DNA of 64,000 bases from assembly GCA_050178015.1 (NCBI GenBank), contig JBFXGM010000010.1, positions 70,727 to 134,726 on the forward strand, given 5' to 3'. This document shows positions 41,154-49,254 of this stretch, piece by piece. Origin of the DNA: Gaoshiqia sp050178015 (GTDB lineage Bacteria > Bacteroidota > Bacteroidia > Bacteroidales > Prolixibacteraceae). Every line of letters starts with the position of its first letter. Position 1 is the stretch's first letter. The notes beneath the pieces were generated by a model. The model did not search any database and had not been told where the DNA came from. It was given only the letters and a program-made list of their open reading frames with translations. The translations under genes were made by a program, and so were the position numbers.

Positions 41154-41370
41154 ACAAAAAAGTAATAGCTACTTTACAATTCATATCATATCATTCTTGG
41201 CTGTCGGATAATCACTTATGCTGTAAAACCTTAAATAAGACCATGCGGTCTTAAAATTTGGCTCGTATAGATATAGTTGTTAATTTGCTGTCGGCTATGA
41301 AAATCAGCACCGATTGTCCCGATTATAACGGGGCCGTTTCAGTTTTTCTAACATCAAAAACCCAACAACT

Positions 41371-42258
41371 ATGAAGAAATTTACACGAAGGGAATTTGTA
41401 AAAACCAGTCTGGCCGGTGTTTCTGCGGCATCGGCAGGTTTTGCTTTTTCAGGTTTTTCGTTTCTGCCGCCTGCCGAAATCGACCAGGTGCAACTTGGTA
41501 CAACAGGCCTCCGTGTTTCGCGGCTGGCTTTGGGTACCGGAACCAATGGACATGCCCACCAATCGGATTTTACCCGGATGGGCTTTGACAATTTCCTGAA
41601 AATTGCCCGCACTGCCCACGAAAGGGGAGTTACTTTTATCGACACGGCCGACTCGTATGGCACTCATCATGTTGTTTCGCGTTTTCTGAAGGAAGTTTCG
41701 CGCGAGAAATGCCAAATCATGACCAAAATCTGGACAGAGAATAACGCGTGGAACACGGTGGTACCCGTTGCGGAGACACTGGACCGTTTTCGCAAAGAAC
41801 TGAATACTGATTATCTCGACCTGGTGCTGCTGCATTGCATGACCAGCGGCAACTGGGTGGAAACCAAAGCGGCCATGCGCGATGAGCTGAACACTGCCAA
41901 GCAAAAAGGCATCGTAAAAACAGTAGGCGTTTCGTGCCATAATTTCGAGGCGATGAAGGTGGCAGTGAACGATCCATGGGTCGATGTAATTTTGGCACGC
42001 ATCAATCCCGGGCAGAAGATGATGGACGGCACTCCGGAGCAAGTGATGGACCTGCTGGAAACCGCCAGCAAAAATGGAAAGGGCGTGATCGGGATGAAGA
42101 TTTTTGGCGCCGGACAGTGGACTGAGCCTCATCAGCGCGAAGAATCGATTAAATTTGCCATCCGAAGTGGAAATGTACACGCCATGACCCTCGGCATGAC
42201 AACACCCGAACAGGTAACCGATGCGGTTGACCGGATTATGGCGGTGGTGAACAGCTAA
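41371..42258 (+). CDS. Exported aldo/keto reductase with Tat signal
   Basis: A 295-residue NADPH-type oxidoreductase. The N-terminus MKKFTRREFVKTSLAGVSAA is a twin-arginine signal, so it is folded before export to the periplasm, an unusual place for an AKR. The barrel starts at LGTTGLRVSRLALGTG. The catalytic tetrad can be placed in FIDTADSYG (Asp, Tyr), MTKIW (Lys) and LLHCM (His). Such Tat-exported AKRs are frequent in Bacteroidota, and their substrates are unknown. The gene is followed closely by an acyl-CoA ligase gene (24 bases) and may share a transcript with it. Confidence 0.88.
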   Translation: MKKFTRREFVKTSLAGVSAASAGFAFSGFSFLPPAEIDQVQLGTTGLRVSRLALGTGTNGHAHQSDFTRMGFDNFLKIARTAHERGVTFIDTADSYGTHHVVSRFLKEVSREKCQIMTKIWTENNAWNTVVPVAETLDRFRKELNTDYLDLVLLHCMTSGNWVETKAAMRDELNTAKQKGIVKTVGVSCHNFEAMKVAVNDPWVDVILARINPGQKMMDGTPEQVMDLLETASKNGKGVIGMKIFGAGQWTEPHQREESIKFAIRSGNVHAMTLGMTTPEQVTDAVDRIMAVVNS

Positions 42259-42282
42259 GGTCGTAGCTTTTAAAACGGATAC

Positions 42283-43929
42283 ATGAAAGAGGAAAGAAAA
42301 CAAACAGGCCTCATGGCCCTTTATCATCGCTCATTTACAGAAAACTGGGATCTGCCCGTTTTCGCCGATTACGAAGGGAGTAGCTTTACGTATGGCGAAG
42401 CTGCCCGGCAAATAAAACGGATCCATCATTTTTTTGAAAATAATGGCATTCAACCCGGCGACAAAATTGGCCTGCTGGGGCGAAATTCGTCCAATTGGGG
42501 CATCAGTTTCCTGGCGATCATCAGCTTTGGGGCCGTGGCGGTTCCCGTACTGCCCGATTTCAATCCGGCCGATGTGCATCATATTGTCCGGCATTCGGAG
42601 TCAAAACTATTGTTTGCCGCCGACCCGCTTTTTGAAAAGCTCGACCTGGCAGAAATGCCCGATTTGACCGGAGCCATCAGCCTGATACGAATGGAAGTGC
42701 TGGCTGAAAGATCAACCACTGTTTCAGCCGCATGGGAACAAAGCAACAACGTACGGGCTGATTTTTCGGCAGATGATTTTCAGTTGTGCGAACTTTCAAC
42801 AGACTCGGTCTGTATTATTTCCTACACCTCCGGAACGTCGGGCTTCACCAAAGGGGTGATGCTCCAAACCAAAAGTTTACTCTCGAACATCCTGTTTGCC
42901 CGCGACCATATGCCACTGAAAGTGGGTGACAAAATCGTTTCATTCCTTCCCATGGCTCACGTTTTTGGCTTGTTGTTCGAATTCTTGTTTCCGGTTACGC
43001 TGGGCTGCTACATCACCTTCCTGACCAAGGCGCCCACGCCCCAAATTATCGTCAAAGCATTCAAAGAAATCCAGCCTCACCTGATTTTATCTGTTCCGCT
43101 GGTCATCGAAAAAATTTACAAAAAACAGATCCTTCCGGCGCTGGAAAAACCGCTCGTCAGGCTTTTGCTGAAAACGCCCGGCATTTCGTCTATCCTTCAC
43201 CGAAAAATTAAAGCCAAATTGGTAGAGACGTTTGGCGGCCGTTTTTATGAAATCGTGATCGGCGGCGCCCCGCTGAACCACGATGTGGAAGTATTCTTCC
43301 GCAAAATCGGCTTCCCGTTTACCATCGGGTACGGCATGACCGAGTGTGGCCCCCTCATTGCGTACGAAGCCTGGAATGCCACACAACCCTTTTCTGCCGG
43401 TAAGCTGGTTGACCGCATGCAACTGCGCATCGACTCGGATGATCCCTACCGCCAGGTGGGCGAAATTTTGGTGAAGGGCGACCATGTGATGCTGGGCTAC
43501 TACAAAAACGAAGAAGCCACCCGCCAGGCCATCGACGAAGATGGCTGGCTGCATACCGGCGATTTGGGGATTACCGACCACAACAACTTCATCTTTATTA
43601 AAGGAAGGAGCAAAAATATGCTGCTGGGACCGTCCGGCCAAAATATTTATCCCGAAGAAATTGAAGCCAAGTTGTCCAATCAGCATTTTGTGCTCGAATG
43701 CGTGGTGGTGGAGCGCGAAGGCAAGCTGGTGGCGCTGGTTTTTCCCGATGCGGAAAGTATCGCTGCCCATCATATTCATGCTGGTCGGTTGCCGCACATC
43801 ATGGAAGAAAACCGGTTGGCCGTCAATAAAGATCTGCCCAAATACAGTCAGGTTACACGCATCGAACTCATGGAAAACGAATTCGAAAAAACACCGAAAC
43901 GAAATATCAAACGGTATTTATATACCTGA
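42283..43929 (+). CDS. AMP-forming long-chain acyl-CoA synthetase
   Basis: A 548-residue adenylate-forming ligase that activates fatty acids with ATP and CoA. The phosphate-binding motif is ISYTSGTSGFTKGVML, then YGMTECGPLIAYEAW and GWLHTGDLGITD. The C-terminal hinge and catalytic region includes FIFIKGRSKNMLLGPSGQNIYPEEIE and ends FEKTPKRNIKRYLY with the catalytic Lys region. No signal or membrane segment is seen. The length is at the low end for FadD-like enzymes. The exact acyl substrate cannot be read. It lies downstream of the aldo/keto reductase gene and upstream of rimM, separated from rimM by a hairpin. Confidence 0.92.
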   Translation: MKEERKQTGLMALYHRSFTENWDLPVFADYEGSSFTYGEAARQIKRIHHFFENNGIQPGDKIGLLGRNSSNWGISFLAIISFGAVAVPVLPDFNPADVHHIVRHSESKLLFAADPLFEKLDLAEMPDLTGAISLIRMEVLAERSTTVSAAWEQSNNVRADFSADDFQLCELSTDSVCIISYTSGTSGFTKGVMLQTKSLLSNILFARDHMPLKVGDKIVSFLPMAHVFGLLFEFLFPVTLGCYITFLTKAPTPQIIVKAFKEIQPHLILSVPLVIEKIYKKQILPALEKPLVRLLLKTPGISSILHRKIKAKLVETFGGRFYEIVIGGAPLNHDVEVFFRKIGFPFTIGYGMTECGPLIAYEAWNATQPFSAGKLVDRMQLRIDSDDPYRQVGEILVKGDHVMLGYYKNEEATRQAIDEDGWLHTGDLGITDHNNFIFIKGRSKNMLLGPSGQNIYPEEIEAKLSNQHFVLECVVVEREGKLVALVFPDAESIAAHHIHAGRLPHIMEENRLAVNKDLPKYSQVTRIELMENEFEKTPKRNIKRYLYT

Positions 43930-43938
43930 CACGAACGG

Positions 43939-43966
43939 AAGCGGTAGTTATTTCTGCCGCTTTTTC
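43939..43966 (+). terminator. Terminator after the acyl-CoA ligase gene
   Basis: AGCGGTAG pairs with CTGCCGCT around a short loop and is followed by TTTTC. It lies ten bases after the stop and immediately before a -7-like TAATTTTG. Confidence 0.65.
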
Positions 43967-43974
43967 TAATTTTG
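43967..43974 (+). promoter_or_regulatory. -7 box of rimM, possibly leaderless
   Basis: TAATTTTG matches TAnnTTTG only six bases before the rimM ATG. A start at the usual distance would place the first transcribed base at or near the ATG, so the mRNA may be leaderless. No -33 element was recognised. Confidence 0.35.
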
Positions 43975-43979
43975 TTTTC

Positions 43980-44510
43980 ATGGAAACCATACCTAAAAAC
44001 GATTGCCTGAAAATTGGCTACCTGCAAAAACCCCACGGTATAAAAGGGGAAGTTGTGTTGAATTTTGAGCCGGAGTTTGAAACCAGTCTGGAAGAAGAAC
44101 CCGCCCTGTTTCTGGAAATTGACGGACTGCTGGTCCCTTACTTCCTGAAGCCCGACGGCCTTCGCTTCCGTTCGGGCGAATCGGCCCTGCTGCAATTTGA
44201 TTGGGTGGACGACGAAAACCAGGCCCGGCAGATTTGCGGATGTGCTGTTTATATGAAAAAGGAAGATTGGCTTGACGACGAGGAAGAACTGCCCCTGCAT
44301 ATGCTGGTGGGCTACCAGCTATTCGACAGCAAACGCGGAATAATAGGCACAATTGAACAGGTGGACGACTATGCCGGGAATCTCATTTTTCAGGTTACCT
44401 ACAACGGACAGGAAGTGCTCATTCCCTTCAACGAAGATTTTCTGGTTCGTTTTGATGAAGATAACCGTGAAATTGAACTTCAATGCCCGGACGGCATTTT
44501 CGACTTGTAA
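43980..44510 (+). CDS. rimM: Ribosome maturation factor RimM
   Basis: A 176-residue cytoplasmic protein that helps mature the 30S subunit by binding uS19. The RimM N-domain has the signature KIGYLQKPHGIKGEVVLNFEP, and the PRC-barrel C-domain follows (LPLHMLVGYQLFD, then VLIPFNEDFLVRFDEDNREIELQCPDG). In many bacteria rimM lies between rpsP and trmD. Here it stands alone between an acyl-CoA ligase gene and a head-GIN protein gene, a displaced arrangement common in Bacteroidota. Confidence 0.95.
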   Translation: METIPKNDCLKIGYLQKPHGIKGEVVLNFEPEFETSLEEEPALFLEIDGLLVPYFLKPDGLRFRSGESALLQFDWVDDENQARQICGCAVYMKKEDWLDDEEELPLHMLVGYQLFDSKRGIIGTIEQVDDYAGNLIFQVTYNGQEVLIPFNEDFLVRFDEDNREIELQCPDGIFDL

Positions 44511-44609
44511 AAATAATTTTACGCCTCCTGCAACGTTTGCTGAATTAGCTTGTCTTTAGCAAGTGAGTGAAGTCTAATTATTCATACAGAAAACATAAAA
44601 CAAAAACAG

Positions 44610-45317
44610 ATGAAGACAAAATTGACGACCGTCTTAACGCTGATTGCCTTTTTCATTGGCTTTCAGTCTGTCCAAGCAGCCGAGGAAATGCGTGAAGTAG
44701 CTGCTTTCTCTGAAATTTCGCTCCGGATCCCGGGCAAACTTTACCTGGAACAGGGAAGTAAACAATCCATCGAAATTGTGGCCAAACAATCCACGCTCGA
44801 CGAAATTATCACCGAAGTGAAAGGCCGTGAATTGATCATCCGATTCAAAAGCAAGAATTACTTGTGGAAGGATTTTGAAACCGGCAAGATTGAGATTTTT
44901 ATCACGGTGCCGGAAATTGGCGCGCTTTCGGTTTCCGGCTCAGGCGACATTATCAATGACGGCGAAATTAACTCCCGCATTCTGAACCTGGCGGTGAGCG
45001 GAAGCGGCGATATTCTGCTGAACGACCTGAAAGCCGAACGCCTGAAGGTAGCAATTTCCGGAAGCGGCGATGTGGAACTGGCCGGAAACGGGAAAACCGA
45101 AGACCTGAGCGTGGCTATTTCCGGATCGGGAAATTACAAGGGCGCAGATTTCGCCTGTGATGATGTCAATGTGCGGATTGCGGGATCGGGAAGCGCCTAT
45201 GTACATGCCGATCGCGTTTTAAATGTACGCGTGGCCGGATCGGGCGATGTGAAATACAAGGGGAACCCGCAAATTGACCAGACCGTGGTTGGCTCGGGCA
45301 GGGTCATCCAATACTGA
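44610..45317 (+). CDS. Exported head-GIN (DUF2807) beta-solenoid protein
   Basis: A 235-residue protein with a signal peptide (to SVQAAEE). The body has repeated Ser-Gly-Ser-Gly-Asp steps (SVSGSGDIIND, AVSGSGDILLND, AISGSGDVELAG, AISGSGNYKGAD, RIAGSGSAYVHA, RVAGSGDVKYKG, VVGSGRVIQY) typical of the DUF2807 putative auto-transporter adhesin, head GIN domain. These repeats form a right-handed beta-solenoid. Despite the family name there is no translocator domain, and the protein is more likely a periplasmic or surface protein of unknown job. Terminators flank it. Confidence 0.88.
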   Translation: MKTKLTTVLTLIAFFIGFQSVQAAEEMREVAAFSEISLRIPGKLYLEQGSKQSIEIVAKQSTLDEIITEVKGRELIIRFKSKNYLWKDFETGKIEIFITVPEIGALSVSGSGDIINDGEINSRILNLAVSGSGDILLNDLKAERLKVAISGSGDVELAGNGKTEDLSVAISGSGNYKGADFACDDVNVRIAGSGSAYVHADRVLNVRVAGSGDVKYKGNPQIDQTVVGSGRVIQY

Positions 45318-45338
45318 CTTGATTGAGGTTGGAAATAA

Positions 45339-45382
45339 AAAACCGGAAAGCTTTGAATTTTCACGTCAGGCTTTCCGGTTTT
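45339..45382. terminator. Bidirectional terminator
   Basis: AAAACCGGAAAGC (45339-45351) pairs perfectly with GCTTTCCGGTTTT (45370-45382) around an 18-base loop. T-tracts on both strands serve the DUF2807 gene and the convergent DUF2283 gene. Confidence 0.85.
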
Positions 45383-45405
45383 CATATCAAATATTAATGT
45401 GCATG

Positions 45406-45600
45406 TCAGGCTACTTCATAAACAATTCCGTTGGGTTGGTTAATCTTTTGAGATGCATTTAGAACCTCTATGCCGACAATATTGCCTGCTTCATCATAAT
45501 CAAGTATAATGCCGGGTTTATCCTCATCACTTTCAGCAACTTTCCCCTCCGAAAGTTGGATATAGATTACATCTTGTTCCTTATCATATTTTATAACCAT
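45406..45600 (-). CDS. DUF2283 protein, probable antitoxin-like partner
   Basis: A 64-residue acidic protein matching the DUF2283 pattern: an initial strand VIKYDKEQDVIYIQLSEGKVAESDEDKPGIILDYDEAGNIVGIEVLNAS. Its start overlaps the end of the upstream DUF4258 gene by 17 bases. DUF4258/DUF2283 pairs are often predicted to be type II toxin-antitoxin modules, with DUF4258 as a RelE-like toxin. The identity as antitoxin is inference from the pairing. Confidence 0.82.
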   Translation of the reverse strand: MVIKYDKEQDVIYIQLSEGKVAESDEDKPGIILDYDEAGNIVGIEVLNASQKINQPNGIVYEVA

Positions 45601-45841
45601 ACTTTTCGATTTTTGAAGTTTTATAAGCTGTAATCACTAACGCAGGTTCTTTCAAATAGTTTACAAATACTCTGTAAAGATAGCATTTTGAGTTCTCGGT
45701 TACAAGCTTGGAATAAATACGGGTTTGGTCATTTTGGGTCGTAACGAAATCAGGACTAGCGATAATAGATAATACCCGTTCTGTGTTAATACCTCGCCGT
45801 TCCAGTTGTGCCAAAGCATGCTTTGAGAATATTGCTGTCAT
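45584..45841 (-). CDS. DUF4258 protein, probable RelE-like toxin
   Basis: An 85-residue basic protein of the DUF4258 family. It starts with FSKHALAQLERRGI, where the His and the helix RRGI are typical, and ends with VITAYKTSKIEKYGYKI, the usual C-terminal strand with Tyr and Lys. The size and fold resemble RelE/BrnT-like RNases, but no family activity is proven here. It overlaps the DUF2283 gene downstream (17 bases) and is transcribed from the same strand, giving a toxin-first order. The next gene upstream on that strand is tsaC, 13 bases away, so the pair may also ride on the tsaC transcript. Confidence 0.82.
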   Translation of the reverse strand: MTAIFSKHALAQLERRGINTERVLSIIASPDFVTTQNDQTRIYSKLVTENSKCYLYRVFVNYLKEPALVITAYKTSKIEKYGYKI

Positions 45842-45854
45842 GTTTCCCTCGAAG

Positions 45855-46418
45855 TTACTCCCTCAGGATCTTAATTTCGCCGCCAACGCCCAGTTTGATG
45901 ATGCTGGACGGGGTGTCCGGGGTTGGGTCGTCCTGCCGGTATGTTACCACATAATCTACTGCTGCTTTTATCTCATCGCTAATGTTGGCAAAAGTGGCCG
46001 GCGAGGCTTCCCCGCAAATGTTGGCCGATGTTGATACGATCGGCTTTTTGAAACGCTGAATTAACTGACGGGTAAAATTTTCTTCGGTGATGCGGATGCC
46101 AATACTTCCATCTTCGGCCACCAGGTTTTTCGCCAGGTTTTTGGCCTCCGGATAAATAATGGTCATTGGCCTATCGGTTACTTCTATCAGGCTGTAGGCA
46201 ATTTCAGGAACATCAACCACATAGCGGTCCAGCAGATTGACATTCTCCATCAACACCAACATACTTTTCGAACCGGCCCGTTTCTTTATTTCAAAAACCC
46301 GTTTTACCGCGGCTTCGTTGGTGGCGTCGCAGCCCAGTCCCCAAACCGTGTCGGTTGGGTACAAAATGACCCCTCCGTTTTTCAATACTTCAAGCGCATT
46401 TTTGATATCGTCATGCAT
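45855..46418 (-). CDS. tsaC: L-threonylcarbamoyladenylate synthase
   Basis: A 187-residue cytoplasmic enzyme (YrdC/Sua5 family) that makes threonylcarbamoyl-AMP from threonine, bicarbonate and ATP for the t6A37 modification of tRNA. The substrate region GGVILYPTDTVWGLGCDATNEAAVKRVFEIKKRAGSK contains the conserved KR..K phosphate contacts, and IVSTSANICGEASP is the classic C-terminal motif. It lacks the Sua5 extension, so TsaC is the better name. The start overlaps the stop of the upstream glycosyltransferase by eight bases. Confidence 0.94.
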   Translation of the reverse strand: MHDDIKNALEVLKNGGVILYPTDTVWGLGCDATNEAAVKRVFEIKKRAGSKSMLVLMENVNLLDRYVVDVPEIAYSLIEVTDRPMTIIYPEAKNLAKNLVAEDGSIGIRITEENFTRQLIQRFKKPIVSTSANICGEASPATFANISDEIKAAVDYVVTYRQDDPTPDTPSSIIKLGVGGEIKILRE

Positions 46419-47538
46419 GATGTATGTTTTGATAGATATTTAATAATGTTTGAGCATAAGTTTTTGCCCGGAAACGTTCAGCATTTTGCCGTCCTTTTTC
46501 CTTCATCTCTTTCTTAAATGAGGGATCTTCCAGAATTCTTCGGATCGCCGCAGCAATTTCTTCCGGATGGGCCGGGTTTATATAAAGCGCCGCATCGCCG
46601 CCCGCCTCGGGCATACTGCTTATGTTTGAAGTAATTACCGGACAACCACAGACCTGAGCTTCGGCCACCGGCAGCCCAAATCCTTCAAAAAAGGACGGAT
46701 AAACGGTAACTTCGGCCAACTGATACAGATGGCTCAATTCCGTATCGGTCAGTTTGTGCAGAAAAATCACCCGGTTTCCCAACTTCCTGATCAGTGGCCG
46801 GAGCGACTTCATATACCGGGTAGGTTTTCCGGCAACGACCAGCGGGACCTGAATGTTTCCCTGATCAACTGCCCGAAGCGTATTGCCCAGGTTCTTACGT
46901 GCTTCAATGGTCCCCGGGGCAAGCAGGAAATGATCCGGCAAATGGTACCGTTTCCTGGTTTGATCAAGTTCTTCGGAGGTATTTTTCTGAAAAAAGATGG
47001 GATTGACAGACTGATAAACAACGTCAATTTTTGCCTCAGGCACCTGAAAATAATGCATCAGGTCTTTTTTGGTTTGCTGGCTGATGGCGATAATCCTGTC
47101 GGAGACCTGGCATGCATGTTTGCACTTGCGAAAATAAATGGCCCGGTCAATGGCCCGGAAATGGTGAGGAAACCTCAGGAAAATCAAATCGTGCATGGTG
47201 ACAACAGTTTTGATTCCCGTTTTTTCGATACCAACCGGGAGTTCGTGGCTCAGCCCGTGAAAAATATCCAGGCCCGACTTTTGGGCCAGCTCGGTTACTT
47301 TATACCTTCGCCACAGCGGTCGCACCCGGTTCCACCAAACACTTTCGGGGGCAATCAGGGCTACATGGGGCGGCGGGGAAAATAGCCGCTCATTTCTGTC
47401 GGGCGTAAACAAAAAATAGCCGTTCTCCGGGAAATATTCTGTCAGCGAACAGATGGTATTCCTGCTGTAACTGCCAAGCCCGGTGGAATTCTGAAAAGCC
47501 CGTTTGGCATCAAAACCGATATTTAACGATGGCCTCAT
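46411..47538 (-). CDS. GT4-type glycosyltransferase
   Basis: A 375-residue cytoplasmic or membrane-associated glycosyltransferase of the GT-B fold. The N-terminal half has GLGSYSRNTICSL (acceptor loop) and the C-terminal half APGTIEARKNLGNTLRAV and PSFFEGFGLPVAEAQVCGCPVITSN, the E-x7-E nucleotide-sugar motif of family GT4. It is the first gene of a minus-strand unit with tsaC. The sugar donor and acceptor cannot be told. An isolated GT4 such as this may act in cell-surface glycan or glycolipid synthesis. Confidence 0.9.
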   Translation of the reverse strand: MRPSLNIGFDAKRAFQNSTGLGSYSRNTICSLTEYFPENGYFLFTPDRNERLFSPPPHVALIAPESVWWNRVRPLWRRYKVTELAQKSGLDIFHGLSHELPVGIEKTGIKTVVTMHDLIFLRFPHHFRAIDRAIYFRKCKHACQVSDRIIAISQQTKKDLMHYFQVPEAKIDVVYQSVNPIFFQKNTSEELDQTRKRYHLPDHFLLAPGTIEARKNLGNTLRAVDQGNIQVPLVVAGKPTRYMKSLRPLIRKLGNRVIFLHKLTDTELSHLYQLAEVTVYPSFFEGFGLPVAEAQVCGCPVITSNISSMPEAGGDAALYINPAHPEEIAAAIRRILEDPSFKKEMKEKGRQNAERFRAKTYAQTLLNIYQNIHHA

Positions 47539-47732
47539 GCCCCAAATTTACGAAAAGGCCATTACCTGAGTTTGCTTTACCCGAAAAAAGCTGGCTTTTT
47601 CACGGCCAGTCGATATTTTAAGGAGAACGATTGTCAATTCCCATAAGCGGACACAGCATTTTTAAGTGCCTTGTTTTAAATCACGCGAATTCACCCGCAG
47701 GTTTTTTATCTTTAATGAAAAAATTCAGAAGG

Positions 47733-48416
47733 ATGAAGAAATTGGTAGTTTTAACCGGGGCCGGGGTAAGCCAGGAAAGCGGTTTGCGTACCTTTCGGGA
47801 TATGGGCGGACTGTGGGAAGAATATGACGTGATGGATGTGGCAACGCCCGAAGCTTGGGCACGCAACCCCGAATTGGTGAACCGCTTTTACAACGACCGG
47901 CGCCGGCAATTGTACGCATGTGAGCCGAATGCCGGACATCGCGGGTTGGCCGAACTGGAAAAGAATTTCGAGGTACACATCATCACCCAAAACGTGGACG
48001 ACCTGCACGAACGGGCAGGCAGCACCAAGGTACTTCACCTTCATGGCGAACTGAAAAAGGTACGCAGCACGGCCGACCCGAATTTGGTGTACGAGCTGGA
48101 CGGCTGGGAGCTAAAACTGGGCGACACCTGCGAAAAAGGAAGCCAGCTGCGTCCGCACATCGTTTGGTTTGGCGAGGCCGTACCGGCGATGGACGAGGCC
48201 ATTGAGCTGGTTGAACAGGCCGACATTTTTGTAGTCGTGGGCACTTCGCTGAATGTTTATCCGGCTGCGGGCCTGTTGCATTACACGCGCGACGATGTTC
48301 CCGTGTATTTGATCGACCCCGAACGTCCGCCGGTGTCCCGAAAAGGGGTGATTTTTATTGAAGAAAAGGCCGGGGCTGGTGTGGCTAAACTGATTGAAAT
48401 ATTGTTGCAACCATGA
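47733..48416 (+). CDS. cobB: Sirtuin NAD-dependent protein deacylase (class III, zinc-site variant)
   Basis: A 228-residue cytoplasmic enzyme removing acyl groups, especially succinyl, from protein lysines using NAD. GAGVSQESGLRTFRD binds NAD, TQNVDDLHERAG follows, and His104 in HLHGEL is the catalytic base. Tyr53 and Arg56 (RFYNDRRRQL) are the residues that recognise succinyl-lysine in CobB/SIRT5. The four zinc cysteines found in E. coli CobB are largely missing: the segment VRSTADPNLVYELDG...DTCEKGSQLRPH holds one Cys. The upstream frame extends to 47631, but MKKLVVLTGAGVS at 47733 is the usual sirtuin start. The next gene overlaps its stop by four bases. Confidence 0.9.
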   Translation: MKKLVVLTGAGVSQESGLRTFRDMGGLWEEYDVMDVATPEAWARNPELVNRFYNDRRRQLYACEPNAGHRGLAELEKNFEVHIITQNVDDLHERAGSTKVLHLHGELKKVRSTADPNLVYELDGWELKLGDTCEKGSQLRPHIVWFGEAVPAMDEAIELVEQADIFVVVGTSLNVYPAAGLLHYTRDDVPVYLIDPERPPVSRKGVIFIEEKAGAGVAKLIEILLQP

Positions 48417-49024
48417 AGAAAATAATAGGCATAATCTGTTTTCTGCTGGCGGTTTTGGCCGTGAGCGCCCAGCGTTTCGATGCGGGTGTGCTGGCTGGCC
48501 TGAATGCTTCGCAGGTGAAGGGCGATTTCACCAAAGGTTACCACAAGCCGGGTTTTGTGGCCGGGCTGTTTGTACAAACCGACCTCTCCCGCACCGTGTA
48601 CGCGGCCATGGAAATGAAATATGCCCAAAAGGGCAGTCGCAAAAGTCCCGATAAAGACGATGCGGAGATGGAAAAATACATCATGCGTCTCGGTTACGTT
48701 GATTTGCCGGTTTATCTGGGCTTTCGCACCAACGAAACCCTTTCCATTATCGTTGGGCTTTCGGCCGGTTACCTGGTCAGCAGCGGCGAGTACAACAATT
48801 ACGGCCTGTTCCCCGAAGAAGACCGGCATCCGTTCAACGAGTTCGACTTTCAGGCCTTGCTGGGCGCCCGCTATGAAATTACCGACCGGCTTTCGTTCGA
48901 CTTGCGACTGGCCTATTCTTTTATGCCCATCCGTGACCTGAATGGCGATGTGCTTTGGTATTGGTGGGACGATCAGTACAACAATGTGATCACCACCGGG
49001 TTGTATTACCGTTTCGGCAAATAG
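48413..49024 (+). CDS. PorT-like outer-membrane beta-barrel protein
   Basis: A 203-residue exported protein. After the signal peptide (to VSAQ) come alternating amphipathic strands typical of an eight-strand barrel (GVLAGLNASQVKGDF, GLFVQTDLSRTVYAAMEMKYAQKG, VDLPVYLGFRTNE, IVGLSAGYLVSSGEYNN), ending LYYRFGK. Such porin-like/PorT-family proteins are abundant in Bacteroidota, and most have no known role. The ATG overlaps the cobB stop (ATGA), so translation is coupled although the functions look unrelated. Confidence 0.82.
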   Translation: MKKIIGIICFLLAVLAVSAQRFDAGVLAGLNASQVKGDFTKGYHKPGFVAGLFVQTDLSRTVYAAMEMKYAQKGSRKSPDKDDAEMEKYIMRLGYVDLPVYLGFRTNETLSIIVGLSAGYLVSSGEYNNYGLFPEEDRHPFNEFDFQALLGARYEITDRLSFDLRLAYSFMPIRDLNGDVLWYWWDDQYNNVITTGLYYRFGK

Positions 49025-49254
49025 TTACCGGCTCAGAGAGTTTGTTTACCTCCGGTTAACTTCCTTTTACCGATTTTCAGACAAATTGATTTTGTTTGTA
49101 ATCATCATGAAATCAAAAATTTGTAAGATTGCATTCCGAAAAAGGCCATGAATCTTATCTGCGGAATACTTCTTAGTGATGAATATTTCGGGGGATAATA
49201 CAGTTACGAATAGATGCGGCCCAAAGATGAAAATCAACCAATCAGCATACAACA

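Noticed and set aside
41115..41370. Purine riboswitch before the purine permease operon
   Set aside because: I found no conserved purine riboswitch core on the minus strand, and the probable -7 box leaves a leader of about 25 bases.
44940..45290. Repeats in the head-GIN gene as a CRISPR-like or tandem DNA repeat
   Set aside because: The GSGD repeats are protein-level repeats of a beta-solenoid. Their DNA spacing and sequence vary, and they are inside a normal gene.
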